64,000 bases of DNA, from the NCBI GenBank assembly GCA_017354895.1, contig CP071493.1, forward strand, positions 2,046,001 through 2,110,000, written 5' to 3'. The notes beneath the pieces are model-generated. The model was not told where the DNA came from. It ran no database searches and worked only from the letters and a program-made list of their open reading frames with translations. Positions 9,481 to 19,553 of the stretch are shown piece after piece. This stretch comes from Podospora comata. Taxonomy: Eukaryota > Ascomycota > Sordariomycetes > Sordariales > Podosporaceae. The number at the start of each line of letters is the position of its first letter. Position 1 is the stretch's first letter. Both the position numbers and the translations under genes were made by a program.

Positions 9481-11368
9481 ATGGCTTCCAAGAGTGCGGA
9501 GAAGTCCGGCCACACCAATGCACTTCAGGGGTCTACGGTCGTTGTTCGAGAAAATGTGTCGCCTTTGACGTCCTCGAGTGACGATGTCACGATGGATGAG
9601 GCCGACAGGAAGCTGGAAGCCATGGGGTACACACCGGTAAGCAAGAGCCCTGGTCTGTTGACGATATAACAAAAAAGCTGACTGCTCTCAGGTCTTCAAA
9701 CGAGAGTTCTCCACCTGGTCCAGCTTCAGCTTTGCCATGAGCATATCCGGTGTCTACGGCTCCCTCATGTCCACTTGGATATACGGACTACAAGCCGGTG
9801 GAGCTGCCGCCATCATGTGGAGTTGGGTCATAGGGGGTGCCGGGGCTTGGGCATTGGCACTTAGTCTGGCTGAGCTATCGTCAGCATATCCAAGTTCAGG
9901 GGCTATGTACTTCACTCTGAAGTTTCTTGCGCCGGAGGAGCAAGTGCCCATCTTGTGCTGGATTTCGGGTTCGTACTCTTTCTTGGCCAGGGAGTGCACT
10001 GTGCTAATACGAAAGCAGGCTACATCAATCTTGTTGGAACCGTCACCGGCAGTGCTGCCACCGAATATGCATCCAGTCAGATGCTGCTCGCAGCTGTGTC
10101 CATCACCTCCAACTTCTCTTACATGCCGACCAACAACCATGTTGTGGCTTGTATGGCCATCTTGACCGTCATTCATGCCTCGATCAACACACTGCCAACA
10201 CTATGGCTGACACGATTGACCAGTGGCTATGTCGTATTCCACATCAGTGTTCTGGTTGGCGCCTGCGTGTGCCTGCTCGTTCAGACAAAGGAAAAGCATA
10301 GCATTGCATATGCCTTCACTGACTTCCAGCCCTCATCCGGCTGGAATCCCCCTGGCTTTGCCTTTCTCTTTGGCTGTCTGACACCAGCCTGGATCATGAC
10401 AAGCGCTGATAGCACAGCCCGGTATGCCCTCATGTTCTCTCACACAGAGGACGTCGCTGAAAAGCCTCCCACAGCATCGCCGAAGAAGCCAAAGACCCCG
10501 CCCGCATAGTCCCCAAAGCAATCGCCAACGCCACAACCTTCACGTACATCATCGGCTTCCTCTTCAACCTCGTACTAGTGATCTGCATGGGCGACCCCCT
10601 CGAACTAGTCCAAAGCCCCAGCGGCCAACCAGTAAACCCCCACTCCCCTTGACTAATCCTATACAACCTCTAACCCTTCTTAACCCAACAGGTAGCCCAA
10701 CTCTTCTTCAATGCCATGGGCCGCACCCCAGCAATACTGTTCACCCTCTGCGGCTTCGCAGTAATGAACCTAGTCGCCATCCCAGGCATCCAAGCTGGCT
10801 CCCGCACCATCTTCGCCTTTGCCCGCGACGACCTACTCCCCTTTTCCCACCACTGGCGTCGGGTCTCTAAGCGCTCCCAGACACCCATTGCCGCGGTGTG
10901 GTTATATGCCGCCCTCGAGATTATTGTTAATCTTCTCGGGTTAATGTCCGACACGGCAATCAGTGCCGTGTTCAACGTCTGCACTGTTGCCTTGAATATA
11001 TCTTATCTGGTCCCCATCATCTGCAAGATGCTGTACAGGAGATTTGAAAAAGGGCCGTGGAATCTGGGGAGGTGGAGCTTTGTCATGAATGTGGTTGCTG
11101 TGGGGTGGAACACGTTCATGGCAGTTATTTTCTTTTTTCCTACCAGGTTGCCGGTTGCGGCGGAGAATGTGAGTTGTTCTGTCTGCTTTCCCGGGCTGGG
11201 AGGTGGGAGAGATGCTGACTTCTGAAACAGATGAACTATGCTATTGTCGTGTTTGTGTTTGTTCTGATGTTTTCTGTTGGGTTTTGGTATACCCATGGAC
11301 GACATTTTTATACCGGTCCGGGGACGAGGAGGCCGTTGGCAGCCACGGTTGTTGAGACGTTGGGTTGA
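9481..11368 (+). CDS. Amino-acid/GABA/choline-type permease (APC superfamily)
   Basis: Six exons join in frame: 9481-9636, 9692-9968, 10019-10421, 10475-10631, 10692-11168 and 11231-11368. They encode 535 residues, the usual length of fungal GABA/choline permeases. Introns are 50-62 bases; the second has a weaker GTTCGT donor. After a polar N-terminus of about 50 residues come roughly 12 hydrophobic segments. Family landmarks include SISGVYGSL in the first helix, the GGAGAWALALSLAEL helix, the TEYASSQ segment, SADSTARIAEEAKDPARIVP in the large loop and AGSRTIFAFARDD. It should sit in the plasma membrane and import amino acids, GABA or a quaternary amine with protons; the substrate cannot be read from sequence. 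The end (11231-11368) encodes the last helix and a short cytosolic tail. Confidence 0.9.
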
Positions 11369-12302
11369 GGATGGGGGCTATGTTAACTTGACTAGGCGGA
11401 GGACGAAGATAGTAGGGCGATTCGATGTGAGATTGGTACATATATGTTTTGTTTTTGGAGTTGGTGATAATTATGGGGTCCCATAGTAAAGACACAGGAA
11501 AAGAATAACGAGGACAAAAGACGCCAGCCAAGGGGCTTTCTTGGCGTGACAGTGAAAAGTGTCGTGGAGTGCTTTATTTGGTTTCAGGGTCCTGAAGTGT
11601 GTATCATTAGTGTCGAACAGTCCAGTCACGATCCCCCACTGCAGTACACCTTTCTCCGATCTACAAGTTGTATTCATAATCGTAGTCGTGGTATCTTAGG
11701 GGAACTGGTCCGTGCGCTGGCCACCAGCAATTCAGGGGTTTACAACTCTTGGCTTTGATCTTGAGATTGAGGTTATCACCAATATTTTCGTCCCGACTTT
11801 GGACAACAAAGGTCTTTGTTAGAAGGGGGGGCATTTTCCAGTGGCCTAGATATCTAATTTCCGAGTCCTCTGTTATAAATGGATGGAGACACAAAATGTC
11901 AACATGAGAACCTGGCGTCTCAAAAGCAACGTAGAGGCAAGGGAGTAGAGTCGCAAAAGGTCATTGGATGATGGAAGAGCAAGTAGATAGACAACAAGAT
12001 ACATGATAATAAATTATGACCCGAATCCCAACAGTAATATCTAAACAAGGTACTCCAACAATCTTCTTCTATATGCTCAGTCTTGCCATACATTCCTCAA
12101 TAACCCAACATCGGCGCCTGCAGGTCTCCAATCCAACCTGAGTTCACCACCCCGGCCTGGCCATGCTTTGAGACAAAATTAATTCCAAACTACACAGGCT
12201 AGCATAAATACCCGAGTTGTCGTGGGAGTTCAACTCTTCCTAGAAAGGTGTTAGCGTCTGACAAAACCAGTGGCTTTTTTGGAGAAACAGAACTTACCCA
12301 CA
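11369..12302. other. Intergenic stretch, no supported gene
   Basis: This holds the 3' flanks of the permease gene (plus strand) and of the RRM relic (minus strand). No gene, repeat or motif was recognised. It is somewhat AT-richer around 11960-12080. Confidence 0.45.
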
Positions 12303-12790
12303 TTCTTGCCACGGATTCTCATCACCAGCACTTGGTGAGGAAGAACTGGCAAACAGAGGGGTACCACGGAAGCTTCTTGAGCGTGGAGATCATCGACTCG
12401 AAAGGTCGCTGAGGACAGTCCTTTGAGTTGAAATAGGGCGTTGCCACCGAAAAATCTTTGAAGGCAGCCAGTGTTGAATCAAACGTCACTGATGGGCCTC
12501 CTTCATGTCTCGCTCCTTCTGATTGGACATCGTCATCTCGATAGGGCGGTCGCCCAAGCGAGGTTGACGATGCTTACGAATCGCCTCCTAGTGGCGTTCG
12601 ATGGTGCGAGTGGCAGCATGAATGCTGCTAAACTCCACAAAGGCGTCCCCAGTCTTCGAGGTAACACGTTCCATGATGATGTGAACGCCCTCTTGGGCTT
12701 CACTGACGTCCCATCAGGGTTGGTGATGAGAATCCGTGGCAGCTCCGGTGCGCTGACGGTCGACGCCAAGGTCGAGGCGAGGATCTAGGG
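12303..12790 (-). pseudogene. Decayed RNA-recognition-motif protein gene
   Basis: Three minus-strand pieces match successive parts of a large fungal RRM-protein family as I know it. The first (about 12755-12715) encodes LPRILITNPDG. The second (about 12712-12490) encodes VSEAQEGVHIIMERVTSKTG, then AFVEF and RLGDRPIEM. The third (about 12480-12325) encodes CPQRPFESMISTLKKLPWY. The first and second pieces are in different frames, the second contains an in-frame TAG after IERH, and the third is in yet another frame. The spacer normally present between the RRM and the CPQRP motif is largely missing. The family's usual length is several hundred residues and nothing more of it is seen nearby. The gene is therefore a relic of a host RNA-binding protein. 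Identification is by remembered motifs; a profile search would settle it. Confidence 0.65.
12307..12741. repeat. 21-base perfect inverted repeat flanking the RRM relic
   Basis: The 21 bases at 12307-12327 (TGCCACGGATTCTCATCACC plus A) are the exact reverse complement of 12721-12741, with 393 bases between. The right arm encodes the LPRILIT start of the RRM relic on the minus strand; the left arm carries the same coding sequence facing the other way. This suggests that a fold-back or inversion event accompanied decay of the gene. Confidence 0.7.
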
Positions 12791-14569
12791 ACATATTAGC
12801 GTTGACTGTTGTGGGGAATTTGTCGTAGTGCTGAAGCCGACTCGCAATCGGTCTCTGTTCACAGATCTTGAGGCATAGATGATGAGCAAAAGGTGATGAT
12901 GGATGGATCGCAGCTGAAGTAGATGGAGAATAAAGTGTCCCACAAGACAGGAATTTTCACTGGCATATATTCCACACAACCTCCACACAGAACGACATCA
13001 TAGCCCTAAGGCAAGGCAGCGACAATGTCACAGGCCCTCCAGCTCTCGCTCTTCTGTTGGCCATCAAGGTCGTCCATCAAAGGTCTCTCATTGAGGCAGC
13101 GCGGCAGCAGAGGACCCGCCTTCCCCCCAGTCAACTACTCACATACAAGGCAACGGCCACAACGACATCATCCTCCCCGTCTCCCTCCTTCTCCCTTAGC
13201 CAACGGAAGCCTCCAGACACTCCATCTTCTCCGCTTTCCTCAGCCCATATACCCACCCATTGCATCGTTGCCTGACCACACCCCCAGATTTGCATTCCCT
13301 CCTAAATCGTCAACCGTGCATTGATCGCCCCCCAGACCACCTATAAAACCGCCCCTCCCCTCCCAACTCTCCCTCCTTTCCTTTCTTCTTTTTCCTCAGC
13401 GTGGCTCTCTAGTCTTCGAGAGTTCACTCCAATTTTCATGTGCATGAAATTGCATTGCAAAAAACAGTTCAGCCTGGCTGAGCTGGAAACCACAATGCAG
13501 ACATCAAAATTCCATTTATGAGAACTGGTTCAGCCCTTCCCTTGAGGATCCCTCTATAGGCTGAGCTGGCAAAACACAATGGAAACATTTTTTTCTTTTC
13601 TTTTTCCTTTTTGCTTGGTGGTCTCTTCCCTCTCCCATGGAAGAGTATTATCAAAGCCTGTTGATTCTGGTGCCTTTTCTTCCCATAAGAGATCACCAGC
13701 TGTCGATTCTGGTGTCTCTTCTTCCCACAAGGGATCACCAACCTAGGTGCATTATTTTCAAATTCCAGTGCTTGAGACTGACGGATCGGTTGGGTTGTTC
13801 ACCATCGGGATGAAAGTTTCTCAGCACACACTTGTTCCACTTTGTGAAGTGTGTTTGCACCCATGCTTTTACGGTGTTGTCAGATCACTTGTTCCGCCAT
13901 GTGCTTAGGTCTGCGCCTGTTGACTGTCTGTTGGGTTGCTTCCAACATCAATGAAAGCTGGCCAACAAAAAGATGTGTGGCAATCATTGACGTCTGCTGG
14001 AAAGTTTGGAGAGTGGAAAATGATGAACAGAGGTAGGCTTTATCTTACGAAATTGAATGTTCCAATTGATGTCGTGTCAAAGTGACTATGCCTCAACAAT
14101 GACCTTTCCTCCTGCAAGTTAATGCTGGAATTCCAGAGACAAGCTCCCTCACCTACAGGGGTCCACGGGTATCCTCGCCCGAGATGGAATGATCTCGAGC
14201 CTGCCGCGGCGGTGTGCTACGGCAGAAGAAGACTGGAGATCGATTGAGGCAACTGTGTAGCTTCCAGGTTGTTGATGACGAAGCTTACTGGGCACCTGAT
14301 CATTCTGAGGCATGCCTGCCTCGTAGTATGAAACCACCAGTGACGAATGACAGAAATATCATTGCTTCCAGGACCTCTAAACAAGTGAGAACTGGGGATG
14401 TGGGCAGAATGAAAGCATTTGGACATGTACAAGTGGATCCAGGGCTAACTTGTGCTCGTTGCCTTTGGGAGAGCTATGTACATGCTGGTTATTCTGTTTG
14501 AGTTTTGTACATACGATCTGATGCTGGCACAGTCCGCGGTGCTGCACTCATCATTCAACTGCCTCCATG
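12791..14569. other. Gene-poor stretch with an orphan core promoter
   Basis: No gene of more than about 70 codons is convincing. At 13339-13400 there is a well-formed core promoter (CTATAAAACCGCCCC followed by a long CT-rich tract), but the next ATG (13438) opens a frame of only 27 codons. Short direct repeats follow: GGCTGAGCTGG with CACAATG at about 13474 and 13559, and a 42-base tandem pair at 13659-13740. The right third is the 3' flank of the protease gene. Confidence 0.45.
13659..13740. repeat. 42-base tandem duplication
   Basis: Two adjacent units starting TGTYGATTCTGGTG and ending GATCACCA differ at about five positions. On the minus strand they would encode a duplicated KKRHQN-containing peptide, but no gene is supported here. 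Confidence 0.7.
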
Positions 14570-16085
14570 CTACAAAAACAACGCAAGCACCCACAAAACA
14601 AAGGCAGCTGGCACAATGATCCAGCACAATGGGATAGATGCAAATAGATGGTGACCGGAGTGACATTGTCCGGTCAGATTGAGGGCCGCTCCAACTTCTC
14701 CTGACAGTATTTGCTCGTTTGTGCCGCAGTCGTGGTAGCTCGCCATATACAGATGCTGGTTGGTCTGATCAAAAATGACTATCATGTTGTAAGCACGTAC
14801 TTGATGCCACGACTAAATAACTGCAATGATTTCGACTGACCATAGGCTGATCGCAGAAACGAGTCTCCCAGGACCGCTCGATCATACGACCCCTTCCTCG
14901 GCAGGACACCCAACGCACAATATCCTGGTTCCAGCTGGGAGATGAACTCCGAATATGGCACTTGAATGGTCAGGTCCCCGAATGTGAAGTCGACAGTGCC
15001 GGGCTGGTCAACAATGGAGCATGGCACTTCAAGGCTACCATCCTCAGAAAGAGTGGCGTTAAAGTCGTCTTGCAGACTATCGAAGATATGCTGGGGCAGG
15101 TAGCTCCATGTTGATCCGGTGTCGAGAAGAGCGGGCATCGTCGAATACTCGTAAGTCGCGACAACTTTGTTTGGGGTGGTTATTCCGACTGACTTCATTT
15201 GCACCCAGTACCGCCATGGGCCTTCCTTGCCCCCTTCGATTTGTGGAGGCATATTGTCGAACTTGTGCAACTTTCCGCCGAACTTCTTTGTGTCAACTCC
15301 CCCGAAGATGATAGCCCCTCCGGTTTCCGAGTACTGGCCTCCAAGAGCTATGCTAAAGGCCTTGGACTGTGTTATTCCTTGGGCATGGAGCTCGTCGATC
15401 AGGTTGTTGTAGTGGAGGTTGAAACCATTGCCGTGTCCGATGCCGCCAACACCCCAAGCAAGCTCGGTCGTGTTCACTCCGACACCAAACACGACATTTC
15501 GCAGTGGCTGAGAATCTGCAGACACAGTCAGTAAGGGATCACCAATGTACCAAAGTTTCAAGGGCGAGTGAAAATGCACTGACTGCTTCCGGGCACTAGG
15601 ATACTGTCAGCCGCATAGCTGATCTCGGCACCGCCCTTCCCGTACCCAATATGCTGTTTAGCGCCCTTGTCGACGTAGGTAGAGGACTGGCCTGGTACAT
15701 ATCTTCCAGAGGCGTTGCATTTCTCCTCTTGGCCCTGGGTAGCGGCCGTTGCGCACGTTGGGTCTACCCAGAGCTCAAAAGATCCGGTGTCAAGCACAAC
15801 CTCAACTGGTTGTGGAGGAGTGCCAATTTCAACTGGTATGGGTGTGTCAGCTTGTGCGTATTACGGGATGTACGAGGGAGAGGGCCCACGTCGAATGAGG
15901 TATGTCAACGTCGAGACATTGCCCAAGGCCACCACATTGTCTCGTTTCCTAAGATTCACAGACTGACTCCGTTTTTGCAAAACAGGGAACGATAACAGTC
16001 CCTTTTTGGTTTCGATGGTGGGCAAAGTTAGCGCTGTCCCAAGAAGCGCAAACGCTAGCTGGAAACCTGCCAATGCTAGCATCAT
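14570..16085 (-). CDS. Yapsin-like secreted aspartic protease with C-terminal membrane anchor
   Basis: Four exons join in frame on the minus strand: 16085-15890, 15832-15584, 15515-14841 and 14778-14570, encoding 442 residues. Introns are 57, 68 and 62 bases. Residues 1-20 are a signal peptide. A propeptide follows with dibasic sites at K38-R39 and in LRKR (45-48), likely cut by a Kex2-type protease. Both catalytic motifs of pepsin-type proteases are present: LDTGSFELWV with D80 and LLDTGSTWSYL with D280, plus FLRSAYVIFD near the end of the catalytic domain. After a Cys-containing linker the last 23 residues form a hydrophobic tail, suggesting a transmembrane or GPI-type anchor as in yapsins. 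It should act at the cell surface in protein or cell-wall processing. The ATG at 16085 was chosen because it begins the signal peptide; the next codon is also ATG. Confidence 0.92.
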
Positions 16086-17847
16086 CACCAATGTCCACTA
16101 CGGGACACGCAACGAGTCTTGAGGTCGGTGGATGATGCCTAACATGGACACGACGTGCGATATACTACGGCAACATCCTCCAGTCCGGCCTCGGAGTTCT
16201 GGAACACACAGGTCGGGAGCCGAATAACAAAGACATAACAGAGGTTGGCAGCTGTGGAAGTGGTCCGGAACAACGCCAAGGCTTCTCCCGTCGGCGTGGC
16301 ACAACAATGATTTGGGCGTCAAAGACATTTTTTGAGGCGGGTGGACTTCCAGAATAGGCATCAATAAACAGATTACACGGCAGTCTGCCCGAGAGCTGCA
16401 TGAAATACGGGCGGCTGAAGACAATGTTTTTTTTTCTGTGCTCTGTTGCAACAGTGATGTATTCGCCAGGATGCCTTGTGAAACTGTGGCTGTCAATGAA
16501 TGGTAAGGATCAATCTGCTGTCCCACCCAGCTATGATTACTTTGATGCCTGACCCAGGGTGTAAACACCGAGACCCGTGAACAGGTATCCATCGTCATGT
16601 GGTCGCGTTGGTAGTTTGTACCAGCTGTTGTTTTCCTCGCAACATAGCTCGAACATTGAAAGTCGAGGGTTCCTGGAATACTCAAATTGTGATCCTGGAA
16701 CTGAATGTTGGAGGAGTATTGGAGATTGCAGTTAGCAGCAAGAATGCTGACATCATGCCGACTGCAGGTCCGGACGCTAAAGCCATTGACTGCTTTTCGC
16801 CTCTGAATCGTTGCAGATACTAAGGTACACCAGCCGGAACCCTACAGAGGCAATCCCCCACGACGAATTCATCAAGCATCAGGACTAATTAATAGAACCT
16901 GCGAATGCCTAAGTAGAACAACAATCACCACCTTTGACGCCCTCCATATTTGGTACAGCCGTCCTCAAAAGAAGGCATAGGTGACAAAAGGTAAGGAATA
17001 GAAGAAACAATCACGCAATGCTTCAACCATCGTTGCTTACAATGAGCCTAAGGTACGGGGTAGTTTTGCCTCACCTTTGGAAGATCCGACCTCGCAAGTC
17101 TGTCCAAGGTGAAAACTTTATTTGCTTTAGGAGTCAACATGCTTCGCTGAACAGACCAGGCAACCAAGCACATTCCCGTGGCTCGACTCCACCATTGACC
17201 TTCGTCCACCGGCTACTGTCCATGACCCATGGTTGAGCGACGTCTCCGGCCTCACCTATGACGCCTTGCCGCAACACCAACCAAAGTTTCGGACTTAGAT
17301 CTCAACTGAAGTTTGGAGATTCCAAGAGGGTGGAAATGTTGATTTGGACTCGGCGCAGACGCCGGTGACCATTCCTCCCTCCCTTTCTTCCACCCACCGA
17401 ACCAACCCCGAGTTAGCCTGTGATCTAGCCGGCCAAAACTGCACGATAACCGTCCACGAATCGTCACCAGAGAAAAGGAATGGGACAAAAAACAGGTCGA
17501 AGCAGTGACTGGCACACCTGCTGGGAAGATACCAGCATGGAATGGCCAAGTTCTTAGTGATCTAGAGCAAGGCGTCGAACACTACCGGCCAGACTAGCAC
17601 ATGGTTACGATCCCAAGCGCTGTGAACGGTGGCCATGACACAGCCGATACCCCTTGATGAGTTTGGGATATCATATATCTACGTCGGCGGGGTCCAAGGC
17701 TGAAGAGTCTCGATATTTGGTTTCTTCGCCATACACCCACAGCTGTCACTCGTTTCAGTCTTGCAGGTCCGCCCCCCCCCTCCCCCTTCTTTCAGTTACG
17801 TCTGCCCTTGGTACAGAAAGACACTCTCTCGTCTCCAGCCAGCCACC
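16086..17847. other. Divergent promoter region between protease and peroxidase genes
   Basis: The two flanking genes point away from each other, so both promoters lie here. No protein gene is supported; the longest minus-strand frame (16098-16685) has no domain. A C-rich tract (CCCCCCCCTCCCCC) at about 17771-17784 and pyrimidine-rich sequence precede the peroxidase start. A weak TATA-like ATATCATATATC lies at about 17668. Confidence 0.45.
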
Positions 17848-19068
17848 ATGAAGGCCTCTTCTATCGCTACGGCCTTGGCCGGTGGCATAACCATGTTTTC
17901 AGCGGCGGTGCAAGCCGATCCGGGGATGATGAACTCGTCTGTTCTGGAAGGCCTCCACGAGGCAGACTGGAGGCCACAAGAGCTCATCGGTGACCTTCAA
18001 TGGCTTCGACCTCGCCAGATGAGCCCCGTTTCTCACTTGATCAGATCAATTCTGGTCGATGGCTTCGATGCTCAATCGAATGAGCATTACCAACACGTAC
18101 CTCCCTTGCGTTCGGCAGCTTGTGCTCGAGACACTTGCTGCGTCTGGTGGTACATTGCCAAAGAAATGTCACAACTCTTCCGTGGCACTGATGGGCAATG
18201 TACAGATGCCGCCCGAGGTGCCATCCGCGCCGGATTTCACGATGCCGGCGCGTGGTCCAAGACTACGGGCGATTTCGGGGGTGCTGACGGGTCCATCGTC
18301 CATGCACCCGAGGAGATGCTTCGGCGACCAAACAAGGGGCTTCAAGAGATTGTTCAACAGTACAAATTTTGGTACGATCGCTGGAGCCATTTCGGTGTTA
18401 GCATGGCCGATTTGATCCAGATGGGCGCCAATGTCGCTACTGTTGTTTGCCCTCTGTAAGTCAATTACATCTTTTGCCTCGTTCTCTACTCCGTCTCACA
18501 GGTTGCTGACTCTGCCATCTCAACAGTGGCCCCCGCATCCGCTCCTTTGTTGGCCGCCGAGACAACTTCAAGCCTGCTCCAGACGGACTTCTCCCCAGCC
18601 CTTTCGACCCTCCCGACAAGGTCATCGCCATGTTCAGTGCCAAGACTATCCAACCGCTCAGCCTTGCCGCCCTGCTCGGTGCTCACTCCACCAGCCGCCA
18701 ACGTTTCTTCAATCCTGCGCGTGCTGGCGCCCCCCAGGACAGCACCCCAGGTGTTTGGGATGTACTGTTCTACCGCCAGAATCTGGCTGCCCGCTCCCCT
18801 CCAGATGTCTTCCGCCTCCCCAGCGATGTCGTCTTGGCTGAGCACCCCCTCCTGTTCCCGGCTTTCAAGGCTTTTGCCGGACCTGGTGGCCAGGCTCTTT
18901 GGGCTCATGTAAGCCTTGTCCTCAGCCTTGTTGTGAAATCCCGCTAACAGGAGTGTGTAATAGGAATACGCCCGCGCGTACCTCCGGCTTAGTCTTCTCG
19001 GTGTTTTCAACATCAACAACCTGACCGACTGCACCCGGGTGCTACCGCCGAGAACGCTCAAGTGGTGA
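17848..19068 (+). CDS. Secreted class II-type heme peroxidase
   Basis: Exons 17848-18455, 18527-18908 and 18964-19068 encode 364 residues; introns are 71 and 55 bases. A signal peptide ends near residue 23. The distal heme pocket shows R127 and H131 in RAGFHDAGAW, followed by the GGADGSIV segment that carries distal calcium ligands in this superfamily. The proximal histidine is H256 in LLGAHSTSRQRF. Paired cysteines (C92, C97, C98, C118, C201) fit the disulphides of secreted peroxidases. This layout matches the ascomycete branch of class II (lignin-peroxidase-related) enzymes, which use hydrogen peroxide to oxidise phenolic or other substrates outside the cell. Whether it has a manganese site or a surface tryptophan cannot be judged by eye. 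The ATG at 17848 has a good CACC context. It lies near cellulase and esterase genes. Confidence 0.88.
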
Positions 19069-19553
19069 GGTGGGCGCGGCGTTACTTGCCGTGGTTGATC
19101 GATGGGAAATGAGACGCGCAAGAACTTGGCATGGCATGAGACTATGGAAAAACATCACGGGACTGGACTTTGCTTGGAAAAGAGTTGGAAAAGAAGGAGG
19201 GAGAACGGCACAAAATAAGTAAATAAACACGGGGAGCAAGTACTTGAACTGGATGGACATACCGTAGTTGGAAGTAGATCGATTTGCATACCACTAACAT
19301 AATTTGTTTCACTGTTGTTTGTGGAGCAACATTATTGGAAAGTAGCACAAGGTCGACAATATCAGCATGCGGCTTTCGAGCCCTGAGTTCTTGGCACCCC
19401 CTTTTCACGCCAAGACTTTCACAGATCCGAAAGCAAGATCCATGATCTATTCTCAGCAAAACAAGCCAACCTAGCAAAGTCTCTTTTCCATATATCACCC
19501 AACATCTTCGCCTACCAACATATCATATTTCCCCGCTCTTCTTGACTCCACAA
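19069..19553. other. Tail-to-tail intergenic stretch
   Basis: The peroxidase and kinase genes converge here. No gene is supported; this is expected to hold both 3' ends. Confidence 0.5.

Noticed and set aside
9360-9581. Possible upstream exon of the permease
   Set aside because: The ATG at 9481 gives the N-terminal length usual for the family, and the upstream frame has no supporting features.
18486-19121. Minus-strand frame of 211 codons
   Set aside because: It is antisense to the second peroxidase exon and has no domain of its own.
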